64,000 nucleotides of DNA from Diploptera punctata (lineage: Eukaryota > Arthropoda > Insecta > Blattodea > Blaberidae): assembly GCA_030220185.1 (NCBI GenBank), contig JASPKZ010010238.1, positions 97,501-161,500 on the forward strand. Direction: 5' to 3'. A model generated the notes under the pieces. That model did no database searches, had not been told where the DNA came from, and saw only the letters and a list, made by a program, of their open reading frames with translations. This document shows, in pieces, positions 30,660 to 41,514 of the stretch (position 1 is the stretch's first letter; each line of letters opens with the position of its first letter). The position numbers were made by a program, and so were the translations under genes.

Positions 30660-31145
30660 ATAATACTCTTACAGGACAAAAAACCACATCATACCACATA
30701 CCACACTCATGCTAGAGTCCAAGCCAGGGTGGCTTCTTCCCCGGTCTTCAGGACCAACATAAACTCCGCCACTTCGCGGCTCCAGACGACATTGTCCACT
30801 TAAAAGTCCGATCCCATCCCGGACTGGATAGATGAATGAATGAAGAATGAATGATAACGTTCTCGCTGTGCATAACGTATTTGAAGGTTCCGAGGTAGAG
30901 GGGAGATGCGCCGTAAGAACAGCGCACCAGGGGAGGTAAAGAAGGAGAGTGGGTGTAAATGCATAGAGAAAGGAACATTGGCATAGTTCATGAATCTTAC
31001 AGTCTAGGGAGGATAACGACGCTGCAGTAATGAGCCGAAAAACGCACTTTCGGTTCAACATTTTGACCATTAAACAAGCGAGGAAGTGTAACAAGAATTG
31101 GGTATGCAGGGTTCTTGTTTAGCACGGACTGCAGTTAAGTGGAAA
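30660..31145. other. Unclassified, comparatively GC-rich segment
   Basis: A 141-codon minus-strand frame (30669-31094) overlaps two others. The phrases GQCRLEPRSGGVYVGPEDRG and SHPGLDSSMS look like translated repeat DNA, not a protein family I know. A short (ATGA)n tract sits at 30832-30856. It may be an unrecognised SINE or a gene remnant. Confidence 0.35.
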
Positions 31146-31149
31146 CTAC

Positions 31150-32330
31150 ACCACCCACTTCGCCTGGTACAACACTGACCTTTTGAACTGCAACTTCCAT
31201 TATTTCCACAGCTTCTTGGAGAGGTATACCGAAGTTTCCAGTTTCTTGATACTGTTGGGAAGCCAGCTGAAGTGACTTGCGATGTATGGAACTGAACTGA
31301 GCACTTTAGAACTGTTGAATACTAACAAGGATTCACTCACACACACTGCAGGATCAGAAGAAAAGTTCTCCATCACTGACTTCACAGCTTCAAAGTGCTT
31401 ACTGTAGAAAATTACAGCTTCGTTCCATGTTGCCCACCTTGTTAACACTTGCTCTGAAGGCAGAGGTACATCAGGTAACTGCTCATTGTAGCGTTGTACA
31501 CGATAAGGACTTTTTAAGAAAACCTTCTTCGTTGCTGATATCAGTGTATTTACTTCTGGGAATTCATGTCTAACTATTACTGCCACCAGTTGCAATGCAT
31601 TAGCGGTACATGTAACATGCACTAAGTTTGGATAAAATGCAGTAAGCGATTTCCCCGCTTTTAATATGCATGGAGCTGCATCTGTGTACATCAGTAGGAC
31701 CCTCTCTTCTTTTACGCCATCTAGCCATAGTACCTTAAGTCCATCATTAATTAATCTAGCATTTGTTGAACTATTTGTTACCTCCAAAGGTTTACAATAA
31801 AGTAAGTAGTGTTTTGATGCAGTTTCAGAGTCCATCTTGCCCAAAATTCGATCAGCGATGAAACGGCCTACAGCATCCGTCGTCTCATCAGCAGAAATCC
31901 ATATAGGTAAGTTGCCTATATCAATCCTGATTCTTTCTAATATGTCAACATAACAAGAATCCATGTAATTCTTCCTGAGAGTGGACTCGTCGGGAATGTT
32001 GCGGTTGCAGTATTTTTGTAAGAAATGTTTAATTTCAGGTACCTGAAGTTTGTTCCAGGGTATGTTCCCTGCAACCAACGTCATACACAGTTCTTTGTAA
32101 AATTCACTATTAGATGATGTAGGCTGTCCCTACAACTGTTTCTCTGAAGAAACCCGTTATTTTTAATAAGCAGATTTCTTCGTAAATGTTGTTCAGTTTG
32201 AGATTTCATTGTATACCCAATACTTGCATCACAAGTTTGGCAGAGGACTGTTTTACCATCAGTGATCAAAGCACTGTCAAGAGAAATCCACGTTTTTAGC
32301 TTTGAAGACAACGAAGACGCAATCGGTGCC
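31150..32330 (-). pseudogene. hAT-like transposase (CGGBP1-like) pseudogene
   Basis: Minus strand. The N-terminal frame 32311-32081 (76 codons) has SSKLKTWISLDSALITDGKT and a BED-like zinc finger VLCQTCDASIGYTMKS...EQHLRR. A frame shift near 32130 leads into the main frame, which reads FYKELC then MTLVAGNIPWNKLQVPEIKH to about 31200 (294 codons): LPIWISADETTDAVGRFIAD (a hAT-type D-E-T-D block), LMYTDAAPCILKAGKSL, HVTCTANALQLVAVIVR, and VLTRWATWNEAVIFYSKHFE. A second shift near 31230 hides the C-terminal IPLQEAVEIMEVAVQKVS. I recall this protein as multi-copy in insects. The domain order and TRW-x-TW motif fit hAT relatives; the full C-terminal dimerisation domain is not seen. Confidence 0.7.
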
Positions 32331-32429
32331 GTGGTTAAATTAAATGCACTATGGTGTGAAATATGTATTATAGCTAGAAATATGTAAATATATGTAATTT
32401 AAAATTTAGAGGCTTTTCAGTTTAATTCG

Positions 32430-33310
32430 TCGACACTTTAGCTTTTTATATAACTACATACACAATAACAGAATATGTAATTACTTAAAATCCGGGCTCT
32501 ACAATTAAGTAATGTATGAAAAAAACGTTTAAAACACTGAACAACAAAAAATAAACTTTTGTTTCTCTCAGATCGAAAAATATATGATTCTGATAGTATT
32601 ACATCTCCTGAATTCAAATAAGGTATCGGTTTTTCTCCATCACGCAAGGTTTTCCGAGATACAGGAATTTAATGAAAGACGTGCATGGAAACTTCTTGTA
32701 GGAAAGCCAGAAGGAAAACGCCCAGTTGGTAGACCAAGAATGAGGTGGGAGAACAACATTAACTATGATTTGAGGGAAGTAGATTATACAGGGAATGATT
32801 GGAAAGCATTATCTCAGGATAGGGATGTATGGAGAGCTTGTGTCCGTGCGGCCAAGAACCTACGGGTTCGATAGTGCCAGTGAGTAAGTAAGTAAGTAAC
32901 ACTTTAATATTTTCTACATTCCTAACTACATAATATTTCAACATTTGGACTAAACCTAGAAAGTAAGAAATGACGATTTTCTGCTATATTTCGCCTGTAG
33001 AGCATCCCTCTTGATGGTCCAACAATACTCGGCCATCATATTAGGATTCTATTTGCCTTGATATCTCTTTTCCATAGCTGAAATCTCCTGAGTTAGTTCA
33101 TATGGTTTTATTTTACAAAGGACAAGTGGACGAAAAAACGTTTATTAAAAAATAATTATTTAAATCTATTAATTGAAATTGAAATAAAAAACTGTGGCTT
33201 TAGGAGAAATTCCGAATGCATATTTGAAAACACGATAAGAAACTGCATCAAGTGCAACTATTGGTACTCATGAGACAAAAATCATGTTGATCAGTGTAAT
33301 TTTATACATT
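32430..33310 (-). repeat. Repeated arthropod coding module, copy 2, with LINE insertion
   Basis: Matches copy 1 (12600-13195) on the minus strand: CGATTTTCTGCTATATTTCG, GCATCCCTCTTGATGG and the downstream CTATTGGTACTCATGAGACA. The coding text is shortened (the LGAVNDEHGK part is lost) and interrupted by an RTE-like LINE at 32672-32900. Its right portion is inverted relative to copy 3. Confidence 0.75.
32672..32900 (+). mobile_element. Short RTE-like LINE insertion in copy 2
   Basis: A 5'-truncated copy from ATGAAAGACGTGCATGG to GTGCCAGTGAG plus a (TAAG)n tail. The last 60 or so codons are open (GKPEGKRPVGRPRMRWENN to LRVR). Compared with copy 1, about a dozen target bases (around TAATTTCAAAC) are missing at the junction, so a target deletion is likely and no TSD is visible. 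Confidence 0.88.
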
Positions 33311-33604
33311 ATCGTTATATTCGTAGAAAAATCACAAACATTTTAGTCATTTTAATGCTATTATTCATTTGTTGTACATGATAGTTACAAGCAGTTCCTT
33401 GAAATTATCAATGCTGAAATTTTGAATTTTTCAGAGAATGCAAAAGACTGAATTATGTAATGAATCGACATCACCGTAAACATTTTCGACGATCAGATAG
33501 CTTCTAACTCAAGAGGTAAAAAAAATGTAGGATCAGGTAGGGTCTAATATAAACTTAAGTTATTAGCGCATTTCCTTTATAAAATGAGATCTTCCCAACA
33601 CGTT

Positions 33605-34190
33605 ATTTAGAAATTAAATAACACTGGTCAACATTATTTTTGTCTCATGAGTACCAATAGTTGTACCCAATGCAGTTTTTTATAGTGTTTTCAAATATGT
33701 ATTCGGAATGTCTCCATCACCCACAGTTTTTTGTTATTTCAATTTCAATTAATGAATTTAAATAATTATTTTTTTTAATAAACGTTTTTCGTCCATTTGT
33801 CCATTGTAACATAAAACCAAATGAGCTAACTCTGGATATTTCAGCTATGGAAAAGAGATATGAAGGCAAATGGAATGTTATATGCTGGCCGATTATTGTT
33901 GGGCCATCAAGAGGGATGCTCCACAGGCGAAATATAGCAGAACATCGTCATTTCTTACTTTCTAGGTGAGTCCGAATGTTCGAATATTGTGAAGTTACAA
34001 ATGTACAAAATTTTAATGTGTTTGAAATTATAAGTGCCTGTTTCTCGGAAACCTTGCGTGATGGAGAAAAACTGATATCATATTTGAATTTAGGAGGAAA
34101 AAAACTATCAGAAACACATATTTTTCTTTCTCAGACAAAAAAAAACAGTTTCTTTTTTGTTGCTCAGTGTTATTTTTGTATTCAGTTGAT
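33605..34190 (+). pseudogene. Repeated arthropod coding module, copy 3
   Basis: A plus-strand copy of the module: TCTCATGAGTACCAATAGTT on the left, then a coding block (ISAMEKRYEGKWNV, then the GPSRGMLHRRNIAEHRHFL region, shifted) ending at TCTAG then GTGAGTCC, the same donor-like junction as copy 1. Then comes a block with CTCGGAAACCTTGCGTGATG. It forms a large inverted repeat with copy 2, with about 295 bp between arms. Frame shifts mean no protein is made. Confidence 0.65.
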
Positions 34191-34429
34191 ATTTTAAAAT
34201 AAACAGTTTTATTGCTGGAAGTTAGAACTATATATTGTTTTATGTAGATTCTGTATCATATTCGTTTTTGACAACAAATATCTACTTTTAGTATGGTTTA
34301 TTCCATATAGTATTAATAATATTTGAATACAAAATAAAATTGGTAAACATTTGCTAGCGGGCCTCTGTAAACCCATTATAATCAAGGTATGATGCACACT
34401 AGCAGTAAAACATAAGAAATATCACAATC

Positions 34430-34640
34430 GAAACGAGAGAATATACAGAAATAAATGTAATTGGTTTGAACATGTTCAAAGAATGCCAAATAATCGTTTA
34501 TCAAAACAGATCTTCATTAAAAACCTCAAGGCCGAAGAAATGTAGGAAGACCAAAACGACTTGTAGCATATTATGCATCGGGGAGCGGAATGGGCCAACA
34601 GGCCAATTCCTTCAAAATAATGATGATGTTGTTTTTGATA
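34430..34640 (+). pseudogene. LINE C-terminal fragment with GAT tail
   Basis: Translation NWFEHVQRMPNNRLSKQIFI then, after a one-base shift, GRRNVGRPKRL. It ends in the hairpin GGGCC-AACA-GGCC within GGAATGGGCCAACAGGCCAA and a short (GAT)n tail near 34620. Confidence 0.75.
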
Positions 34641-34674
34641 CGATGAGTCGATTCGCATAACCTTATTGCTTTTC

Positions 34675-35640
34675 TCTGATTAGATTAGATTAGATTAGAT
34701 TAGATTTATTTAGCCTGGTGGAGTTAAGGCCATGTGGCCTTCTCTTCCACTCACCAAGACAAACATATATTACATCAGAATATAACAATCTTAATTAACT
34801 CTAATATTAAACACTAAGTAAAAATTGATCAAAAGATAATATCTAATATATTACGATCTATAATACAACCAGTTAATATTAGTTAAAATTAAGACTAAAA
34901 CTAATAATAAAATGTATACAAGCAAGACATATTAAATTGTCGCTGTCTAGCGTATACAAAAAACAAAGGAAAATAATGAGATATAGAAAACTAATTTTAC
35001 GATTGTACAATATTTAAAACAAAACAAATAAAAAATATTTGTTATTCTTAATATTATTTTCAAAAATAATTAAATATATTAATATTGCTAAAAGAATATT
35101 ATCAGTGAAGTGTATAAATTAGTTTGTTATTAAATAATTCTTTAGTTTGTTTTTGAAGGATGTTATAGTTTGACAGTCTCTGACATAGGGCGGGAGGGAA
35201 TTCCATGTTTTAGTAAGTGACACCGTAAAAGATAATAAATAATATACAGTGTGATGAGGAGGGATATAAAGGACAATGTGCTGATGGGATCGAGTGTCAA
35301 GATTATGTGTGTCGGATAGTCTGATGAAGCGGCGTGATAAATAATTAGGCGATGATGTGTGAAGTATTTTATAGAGAAGGGATAAGGAATGGACAGTTCT
35401 ACGATCTCTTAGACGAAGCCACGATCATTGTTCCAGGGACGGTGTAACATGGTCAAATTTGCGAATACCACAAATAAAACGTGCGCAAGAATTATGAACA
35501 CGTTGAAGTCTTTGAGTGGAAATAATATTTAAGTCTGTAAAAAGAGTGTCACAATAATCAAAATGGGGCATTGCAAGTGTTTCTACTAACATTTTCCTAA
35601 GGGCGAATGGCAAACAATTTCGTACACGACTTAATGATTA
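34675..35640 (-). pseudogene. CR1-like LINE, 3' UTR and C-terminal ORF2, minus strand
   Basis: The left end is the (TCTAA)n tail, then TTTATTTAGCCTGGTGGAGT and the hairpin AAGGCC (34726-34731)/GGCCTT (34736-34741). The coding part, read leftward from 35613, has ALRKMLVETLAMPHFDYCDT, RLQRVHNSCARFICGIRKFD, then after shifts the LYKILHTSSPNYLSRRF and WNSLPPYVRDC regions near 35200-35350. It is the CR1/L2-type post-RT domain, 5'-truncated near 35640. The 3' 510 bp are nearly identical to 41515-42025. Confidence 0.85.
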
Positions 35641-35644
35641 TGTA

Positions 35645-37070
35645 GTTCACGGGGTTATCCTGCCCAGGATTGTTGTATTTTCAAGGGTGTAAAGATCCTA
35701 AGTACGGTCCTTTGGAAGATAAGTTAAACACTGGGTAATGTGTCGTAGATTTACGACACTTAAGGGGGGAGGTTGATGGGTGAAAAGTGGACCATTTGAG
35801 ATCAAAATTGGCATTTGTTTGTACTAAAAATAGCCTGTACTCTAATGTATATGTTGGCAAAGTTTCAGAGGCCTATGACGCTTCTAAGTGCCTTTAAGTG
35901 CTGATTAGGCCTGTATGTTATATATTGTATTTAAACTGCATTCAAATCTTTAAACTTGTTTTTCCACACTTTTATTTTCACAGCATTTTTGTACATTCAC
36001 AATTGAATGGAATTCACAAATGTTGTCCTAGAAGATTCAAATTTTTACTGCATGTCCTAAACACAATGAGTAAGAAACTAATTCGTGGGTTTCATGATTA
36101 AAGTAGTATTTTATGAAATAAAAAAATAAAATGCATGCAATTATTAATTTTTATTGTAATTTCACGCATGAGGTACAACATTTCTCCCCCCCCCTTTGTA
36201 TTCACATATGTTGAAAGCAACGGGAAGCTACCACACCTACAATTCCCTGGTAAAGCTGCAACAATAGCATGGAAATGCTATGATTACAGTGAAGGACCTG
36301 CCTTCGGGCAGAATTATTATGGATGGATGAATGGAAGGATGGATGGATGTATTCACATTATAAGAATTCTAATGCATGATGTTTTTCCAAATATTTGAGG
36401 GGTCTTGTAAAAAACAGACATTTTACTAAAACATTGTGGAATCCATTTAATTATAATATATGCAATTTTTTTAAAATTTGTATTTAATAACTCATAAAAT
36501 AAATGTCTTACAATGATGAAACTTAAACACATCATTATGTATCATGCACTGAATGTTTGTACAAAAAATCAAGTCTCTAGCTCAAAAAATGTACAAAATA
36601 AAAATTTCACAGATCGCCCCCCAAAAAAGACCTGTAGTTTGAAATAAAAAGCCTTTTAACGCAATTTGTTCTAATTTCGCGTGCAGCTTTGAATTACATA
36701 GTTAATTACTTGAGTTGTTAAGGAGTATGTTAAATAATATATCACTACTGCTATAAAATGGTTAATACTAGAATTAGTTAAGTAAGATCCTGGTACAACA
36801 AATAAATAGAAAACAAGTTATCCACGTGAGAGAATTCACCATAATGGAATATGGTGTACTTGTAACGCCTGAAGGTTCCATTTCAGTTACATGTGTAACT
36901 CTAATGTCTGAAAAGATGGGTCCGACATTTTCAGTAATTCTATTTCAAGCTTTGATGTAACATTAAACTGCATTAAAATAGTTCGGTGCATGAAACACAT
37001 CTTGGATACATTCTTCTGGTTCATATGTGGGTTGTATTAAAAATAAGTAATTATTATAAATGAAAGGGAG
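35645..37070. other. Unassigned intergenic stretch
   Basis: No named repeat. A short GGAT-rich run occurs near 36325-36350. Frames of 60-87 codons show no domain. Confidence 0.4.
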
Positions 37071-37074
37071 TGCT

Positions 37075-37330
37075 TAAATAAAAAATAAAAAATAGGTATT
37101 AATAACAAAAGACCACGATGACATGATATAAAAATAATGACGGAAGGCAGATACCCAAGAACAATACTAGAATGGGTGTCACTTGATAGAAGAAGTGAAC
37201 TGAATAAAGAAGTGGCTTGATTGTGTTTTGAGCACCATGAGGAGAAAAAGGATTGGACGATGGAGATTGGGATGACAGAAATATGTGACGTAGAATGACG
37301 CACGAAGATGTGATTTAATGTGAAACCTTC
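37075..37330 (+). mobile_element. LINE C-terminal fragment (family of 18955-19285)
   Basis: Translation with shifts: RMTEGRYPRTILEWVSLDRR and EEKKDWTMEIGMTEICD, as at 19030 inverted. It is followed by two near-identical 40-bp phrases TGTGAAACCTTCCAAAATAA / TGTGAAACCTGCCAAAATAA (37319 and 37359). Confidence 0.65.
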
Positions 37331-37411
37331 CAAAATAAATAAATAATTAATATATAATGTGAAACCTGCCAAAATAAATAAACAAATTATTATTATAATT
37401 ATTATTTCTGG

Positions 37412-37536
37412 GGATAAAGGCGGCCGTCACACAGGGTTGACAACCTGGCTGACACCAAGTGCCGATTGTTCAAAAAAAGTGGGTGTCTTAACCTCCTACT
37501 ACCCCAAGGACCTACTGAGGCCTGTAGTGGGATCAC

Positions 37537-37540
<4 letters not shown>
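37412..37540 (+). mobile_element. SINE-2, 5'-truncated copy
   Basis: Only the body and tail are present: GGATAAAGGCGGCCGTCACA, GCCGATTGTTCAAAAAAAGT, AACCTCCTACTACCCCAAGG, GTGGGATCACTT. It runs straight into an (ATT)n tract (37541-37611). Confidence 0.85.

Positions 37541-37611
<71 letters not shown>
37541..37611. repeat. (ATT)n microsatellite
   Basis: About 23 ATT units between the SINE-2 tail and a CR1-like LINE. Confidence 0.95.
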
Positions 37612-37639
37612 AGCGTGTGTTGAATTGCTATTTTTCTTG

Positions 37640-38414
37640 TTAATTCATTGTAACATATTTAACAAGGTCTTGCTCCATTAGTGATAGATTAATATTATAT
37701 GTCTACCCTTATTTCAATTAATTGGAATGAGACGTCGTTAAAAACTTGGGATTTTACTTAGATTCTAATTTAAATTGGCATGTGCAAGTAAAACAAACAT
37801 CTAAAAGGATCTTCTCCATAATGCATTCCCTAAAGCGACTTAAACATTTTCTTCCTACAACTCTTAAAAGAATTTTAATCCAAACTTTAGTGATGCCGCA
37901 TTTTGACTACTGTGACGTTCTACTAACTGACATAAGTGACTGATTGTCGGACAAACTGCAGCGTGTCCATAATATGTGTATCAGATTCATATTTAATGTT
38001 CGAAAATACGATCACATTTCTCCATTATTCCACGAATTGTCATGGCTACATCTAAAAGAGAGAAGAAAATCGCACTGTCTAATTCTCCTATTTAAGATCC
38101 TACATACCTCGATTCCCAATTATTTATCATCCCGTTTCCAGTATCTATCCTCAAACCATAACTTAAACACAAGATCACAACATAGTCTCTTACTTAATAT
38201 ACCGCAACATAGGACATCACATCACTCCATGTCATATACCATCTCCACTTCTCGCAACTGGAATTCCCTACCACAAGAAATAAGGGGCTGCCGGACATTG
38301 GCATCTTTTAAAAGAAATCTAAATTTATATTTGCTCTAAACTCGACTCACTTATTATTATCCAGTGTAAGATATATATATTAATTGGTGTTTCCCGTATA
38401 ATGTATCATATTTA

Positions 38415-38465
<51 letters not shown>

Positions 38466-38653
38466 CGTATCATTATTGTTATTACCCTATAAAATGTTGT
38501 TTGTACATGACATTTACATTGCTACATTTATTGTATCTTTAACTGTTTATAATTAGTATAGTGATATATCTATATTTGTCGAATATTTATTTGTATTTGT
38601 GCTGGTTGAGTGGAAGAGAGGGCCTTATGGCGTTAACTCTGCCAGAATAAATA

Positions 38654-38713
<60 letters not shown>

Positions 38714-38715
38714 GC
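37640..38715 (+). pseudogene. CR1-like LINE, well-preserved C-terminal half
   Basis: Frames 37746-37943 and 37944-38339 are one reading frame split by a single TGA (about 37941): GFYLDSNLNWHVQVKQTSKR, LIQTLVMPHFDYCDVLLTDI, LQRVHNMCIRFIFNVRKYDH, LHTSIPNYLSSRFQYLSSN, SRNWNSLPQEIRGCRTLASF, ending NLNLYLL. The 3' UTR contains (ATT)n at 38418-38464 and ends with the GGTTGAGTGGAAGAG...CTGCCAG hairpin at about 38602-38646 and an (ATT)n tail (38657-38712). The RT catalytic motifs are missing (5' truncation). Confidence 0.88.
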
Positions 38716-38719
38716 CTAC

Positions 38720-39110
38720 AGGTACCGGATAGAAAGCGATGGAGGGCCGTATCCGACCCGCATGCCGTAGTTTGGGTGTCCCTGCTATATAGAAAACTTT
38801 GAAACATAATTAGAATAAACAATATAACATTTGTGTTTGGTTCACTAATCAATACGGAATCCTGTTTAAAATTTGTAATGTTTCTATCAATTATTTATGG
38901 TATTCGTTATTACGAAATAATGATTTTTAAATCCATACATACATTTCTGCTGGTATAATATTAAAAAGGGAAAAACAATCAGTCTTCAATCTGCTTCAAA
39001 ATTGCGATTCCAGGAGAGGGCGCTGTTCATCATCTGTGCATCGAAGAAACAGGTATACGAGATTTTGATTCCTTACAAAAGATATATTTAATCAGGATTG
39101 TGTAAAGAAA
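38720..39110. other. Unassigned intergenic stretch
   Basis: No supported feature. Confidence 0.4.
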
Positions 39111-39114
39111 CTTC

Positions 39115-39500
39115 TTCATCGTCACGGTTTAGGCTTTTGCTAGCCTGTTACGGCTCCAAATTGCTGCACTTTCCATCATTTCTTTATTCTTCCCAAACTT
39201 CTTCTTCCTCTCGGTGAATAGTTCTACGCTGAATTTGGTATTCTGTTCTCAGTCATCCTTGCTAAGTGTTCTGTCCAATTTGTTCTGTATTTCACTATTG
39301 TTGTGTTTAATTCCTCTACTTTTAGTTGCTGTCTTATTTCTGTGTTGTGTTTTTGTCTGATTTTTTATATCCTGCTATTAGTCTGAGAAATGTCATTTCA
39401 GCAGCTTGTATTCTGGCAGATTGTTGTGTTGCCACTGCCCATGTTTCGGATCCTTAAGTAATAATGTGAACTGCCATTGTCTTGTATAATTTCGTGTAAA
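39115..39500 (-). pseudogene. LINE C-terminal fragment, minus strand (family of 8998-9460)
   Basis: The minus-strand translation, with shifts, gives YKTMAVHIIT, WAVATQQSARIQAAEMTFLR, LIAGYKKSDKTQHRNKTATK, FSVELFTERKKKFGKNKEMM and ESAAIWSRNRLAKA. The end carries the hairpin AGGCT (39131-39135)/AGCCT (39142-39146). Confidence 0.75.
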
Positions 39501-39604
39501 GAAACAAAATAGAAAATAAATTAATCTTGAAATACGCGACTGTTAACACTAAGTCATATTTTCTATAGGTCTAATAATTTCTATAGGTCTAATTGCTTTA
39601 TGGA

Positions 39605-39895
39605 ATATATATATATATATATATATATGTTATCTAAATATACAAGTGTTACTGCTATAAAGTAAATATTCTCTTTAAAAATTTGCTTACCTGTTATGGT
39701 GGCCGCTAGATGACAGTTGGAACGACTTCCCGCTACCTCCTTGTGTGAATTGAGAATACTACATGTATAAGAAAAATGTATGTTTTCTGTTACGATACTT
39801 GATTGGCTCAAGATGGTTAGAGCGCTAAACGTAAAGAGTTTAGAGACTCGGGTTCAAATCCCGACTCAAGCATTCATTTTTCATTCATATCATAT
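39605..39895 (+). repeat. Single tRNA-like repeat unit, core A, beside (TA)n
   Basis: (TA)n at 39605-39628, then the backbone ATCTAAATATACAAGTGTTA, CTGCTATAAAGTAAATATTC, GGTGGCCGCTAGATG, CTACCTCCTTGTGTGAATTG, TACATGTATAAGAAAAATGT, the tRNA-like core and CATTCATTTTTCATTCATAT. It matches the 298-bp unit at 13851 with about 10 percent divergence. Confidence 0.8.
39797..39872 (+). tRNA. tRNA-like core A3 (decayed)
   Basis: The A box is damaged (TTGGCTCAAGATGG for TAGCTCAGTTGG), the anticodon loop is GTAAAGA, and the T arm GGGTTCAAATCCC is intact. It is clearly a decayed relative of A1 and A2. Confidence 0.4.
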
Positions 39896-39989
39896 AGCCT
39901 ATATAATCACATAATAAATAATGTAATATTTAATAGTGTGTAGTATTTATTTAAAAGTTTGCCTTATGGAAAGTAATATTAACAATTAT

Positions 39990-40380
39990 GTCCACCGCTG
40001 TGGTCTCGGGGTAGCGTGCTGCCCTGTCACGCAGGGGGCCCGGGTTCGATCCCCGGTCGGGACAGTTTTTCTGTGTGAGGTTTTTATCGGGGTTTTTCCT
40101 CACCTGTAAGACAAATGGCAGGAAAACTTTAAGGCCCAAACGGTCCCCGAAATCATATGGCCATCGCAATCATCATCATTCATATTCATCTTAGGTTAAG
40201 CTTAGGATTAGGGACTCTCCTGGCGCACCATTATCATCATCATCATCACCCATCATATCATCGGGGCAACGTAACCCCGCCTTCCAGGCGCCCCAACCTC
40301 AAAAGTGGATTACAAGTACGCCATGCCAGGAGAGAAACCAGGAATGTCGAAAGACAACCTGGGGCATTTGGGGGAAAAAA
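39990..40380 (+). mobile_element. SINE-1, full length, with 16-bp TSD
   Basis: tRNA-like head: GTCCACCGCTGTGGTCTCGG, GGTAGCGTGCTGC (A box), CGGGTTCGATCCCCGG (B box). Middle GGGGTTTTTCCTCACCTGTA. 3' half TAGGTTAAGCTTAGGATTAG, GACTCTCCTGGCGCACCATT, (CATCAT) run, ATCGGGGCAACGTAACCCCG, TGGATTACAAGTACGCC, AAAGACAACCTGGGGCATT. Flanked by TAATATTAACAATTAT (39974-39989) and TAATATTAACAATAAT (40381-40396). The near-perfect TSD marks a fairly recent insertion. Confidence 0.92.
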
Positions 40381-40660
40381 TAATATTAACAATAATTATT
40401 AACCAACTTTAATTTTCATTATTTTTCTGAATGTGTTGATACTATTATTTGTTTTGCAACTTTGAACAATTTTAGAGATTTTCGTTCATGAAACACGACA
40501 AAGAATTATGTTCAACAATAAGACATATAATTAAGGACACCTGGTAGAGTTCGCTTACAAATTTTTATGCCTAGTCTACATTTTAAACAAACTATATTTT
40601 CTATGGAACTATACAACCTAGGACAATACAATTTTTACAGCCAATTAAGACAGGTGTTCT

Positions 40661-41446
40661 GATGGTACTACTGTCATTGCTTTTTATCTACCATTAATTG
40701 CTTTCATGTTACCAGGGTTTTCAAATCATATAATAATTTACAAAAAAAATATTTTTCAAGATTCAGGTGCATATTTGTCAGAAACTACGTAACATAGAAG
40801 CTTGAATCTTTTAATGGATGTCTAGAGTGTCTAGCTGTATCCAGTCGGTCAAATATTTTGTTGTTAAAATATACTCTGACATCTTGCATTTTCATTTTTG
40901 AATTTTGTTTTGTAATTATGTAATCGATAATGGATTTTTGATTTAGTGTTGGACGTTCCCATGTGTATTTATGGATATCTTTATGATTGAAAAAGCCATT
41001 CCATATTTTTAGAAGGGGTACAAGCAGCTATGAATATCAGAGGAATGGAGGAAGGTCAATGGATGGATAGAGAAGAATGGCGTTTGGTTTCCGGAAGGCG
41101 GCGGCAGCTGCCATGATACCGGATGATGATGATGGTAAAATATACTATACTCAAGAAAAACAATTTAATGCAAAAAAATAATACCGGTAATAAAAATAAA
41201 TTTCTTAATGTAAATAATTTTTATAAAATATATTAGGCTCTCAAGTGAGTAAATTGTTCTCTGGTTATCTCAAGCCACTCACGAACAATATCAGTAAAAT
41301 GAATAGTGCAGTTCTGATGATTTGAGAATAGTGTACCCATATGGAGAGGTATGTGTATTTTTTTTTTTAAATTATTATGTGATTTGAAAACCCTGGTAAA
41401 ATAAAGCAATTAATGCCAGATAAAAATTAATTTCAGTAGTACCATC
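40661..41446. mobile_element. Foldback-like element with about 84-bp inverted repeats
   Basis: The arm 40661-40744 (GATGGTACTACTG, TTTTTATCTACCATTAATTG, CCAGGGTTTTCAAATCA) is inverted at about 41362-41446 with some 10 percent mismatch. About 620 bp lie between, including a LINE tail (41015-41140). It could be a MITE/foldback or two inverted copies of one repeat. Confidence 0.6.
41015..41140 (+). mobile_element. LINE 3' terminal fragment with (GAT)n tail
   Basis: Translation MNIRGMEEGQWMDREEWRLV and SGRRRQLP then a stop and (GAT)n. These are the last about 35 codons of a LINE protein; nothing upstream survives. Confidence 0.75.
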
Positions 41447-41514
41447 AACTTCCTACATTTCGGGGTTGCCAACCTAAATAACTATACTCTAATATTACAT
41501 TAGGGTGTTTAGAT

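Noticed and set aside
30669..31094. 141-codon minus-strand protein
   Set aside because: Overlapping frames, low-complexity runs and no family; probably an unclassified repeat.
34680..34710. Telomere-like TTAGA repeats
   Set aside because: The insect telomere unit is TTAGG; here the TTAGA run is the 3' tail of a CR1-like LINE, directly joined to its hairpin, and the same tail is at 41515.
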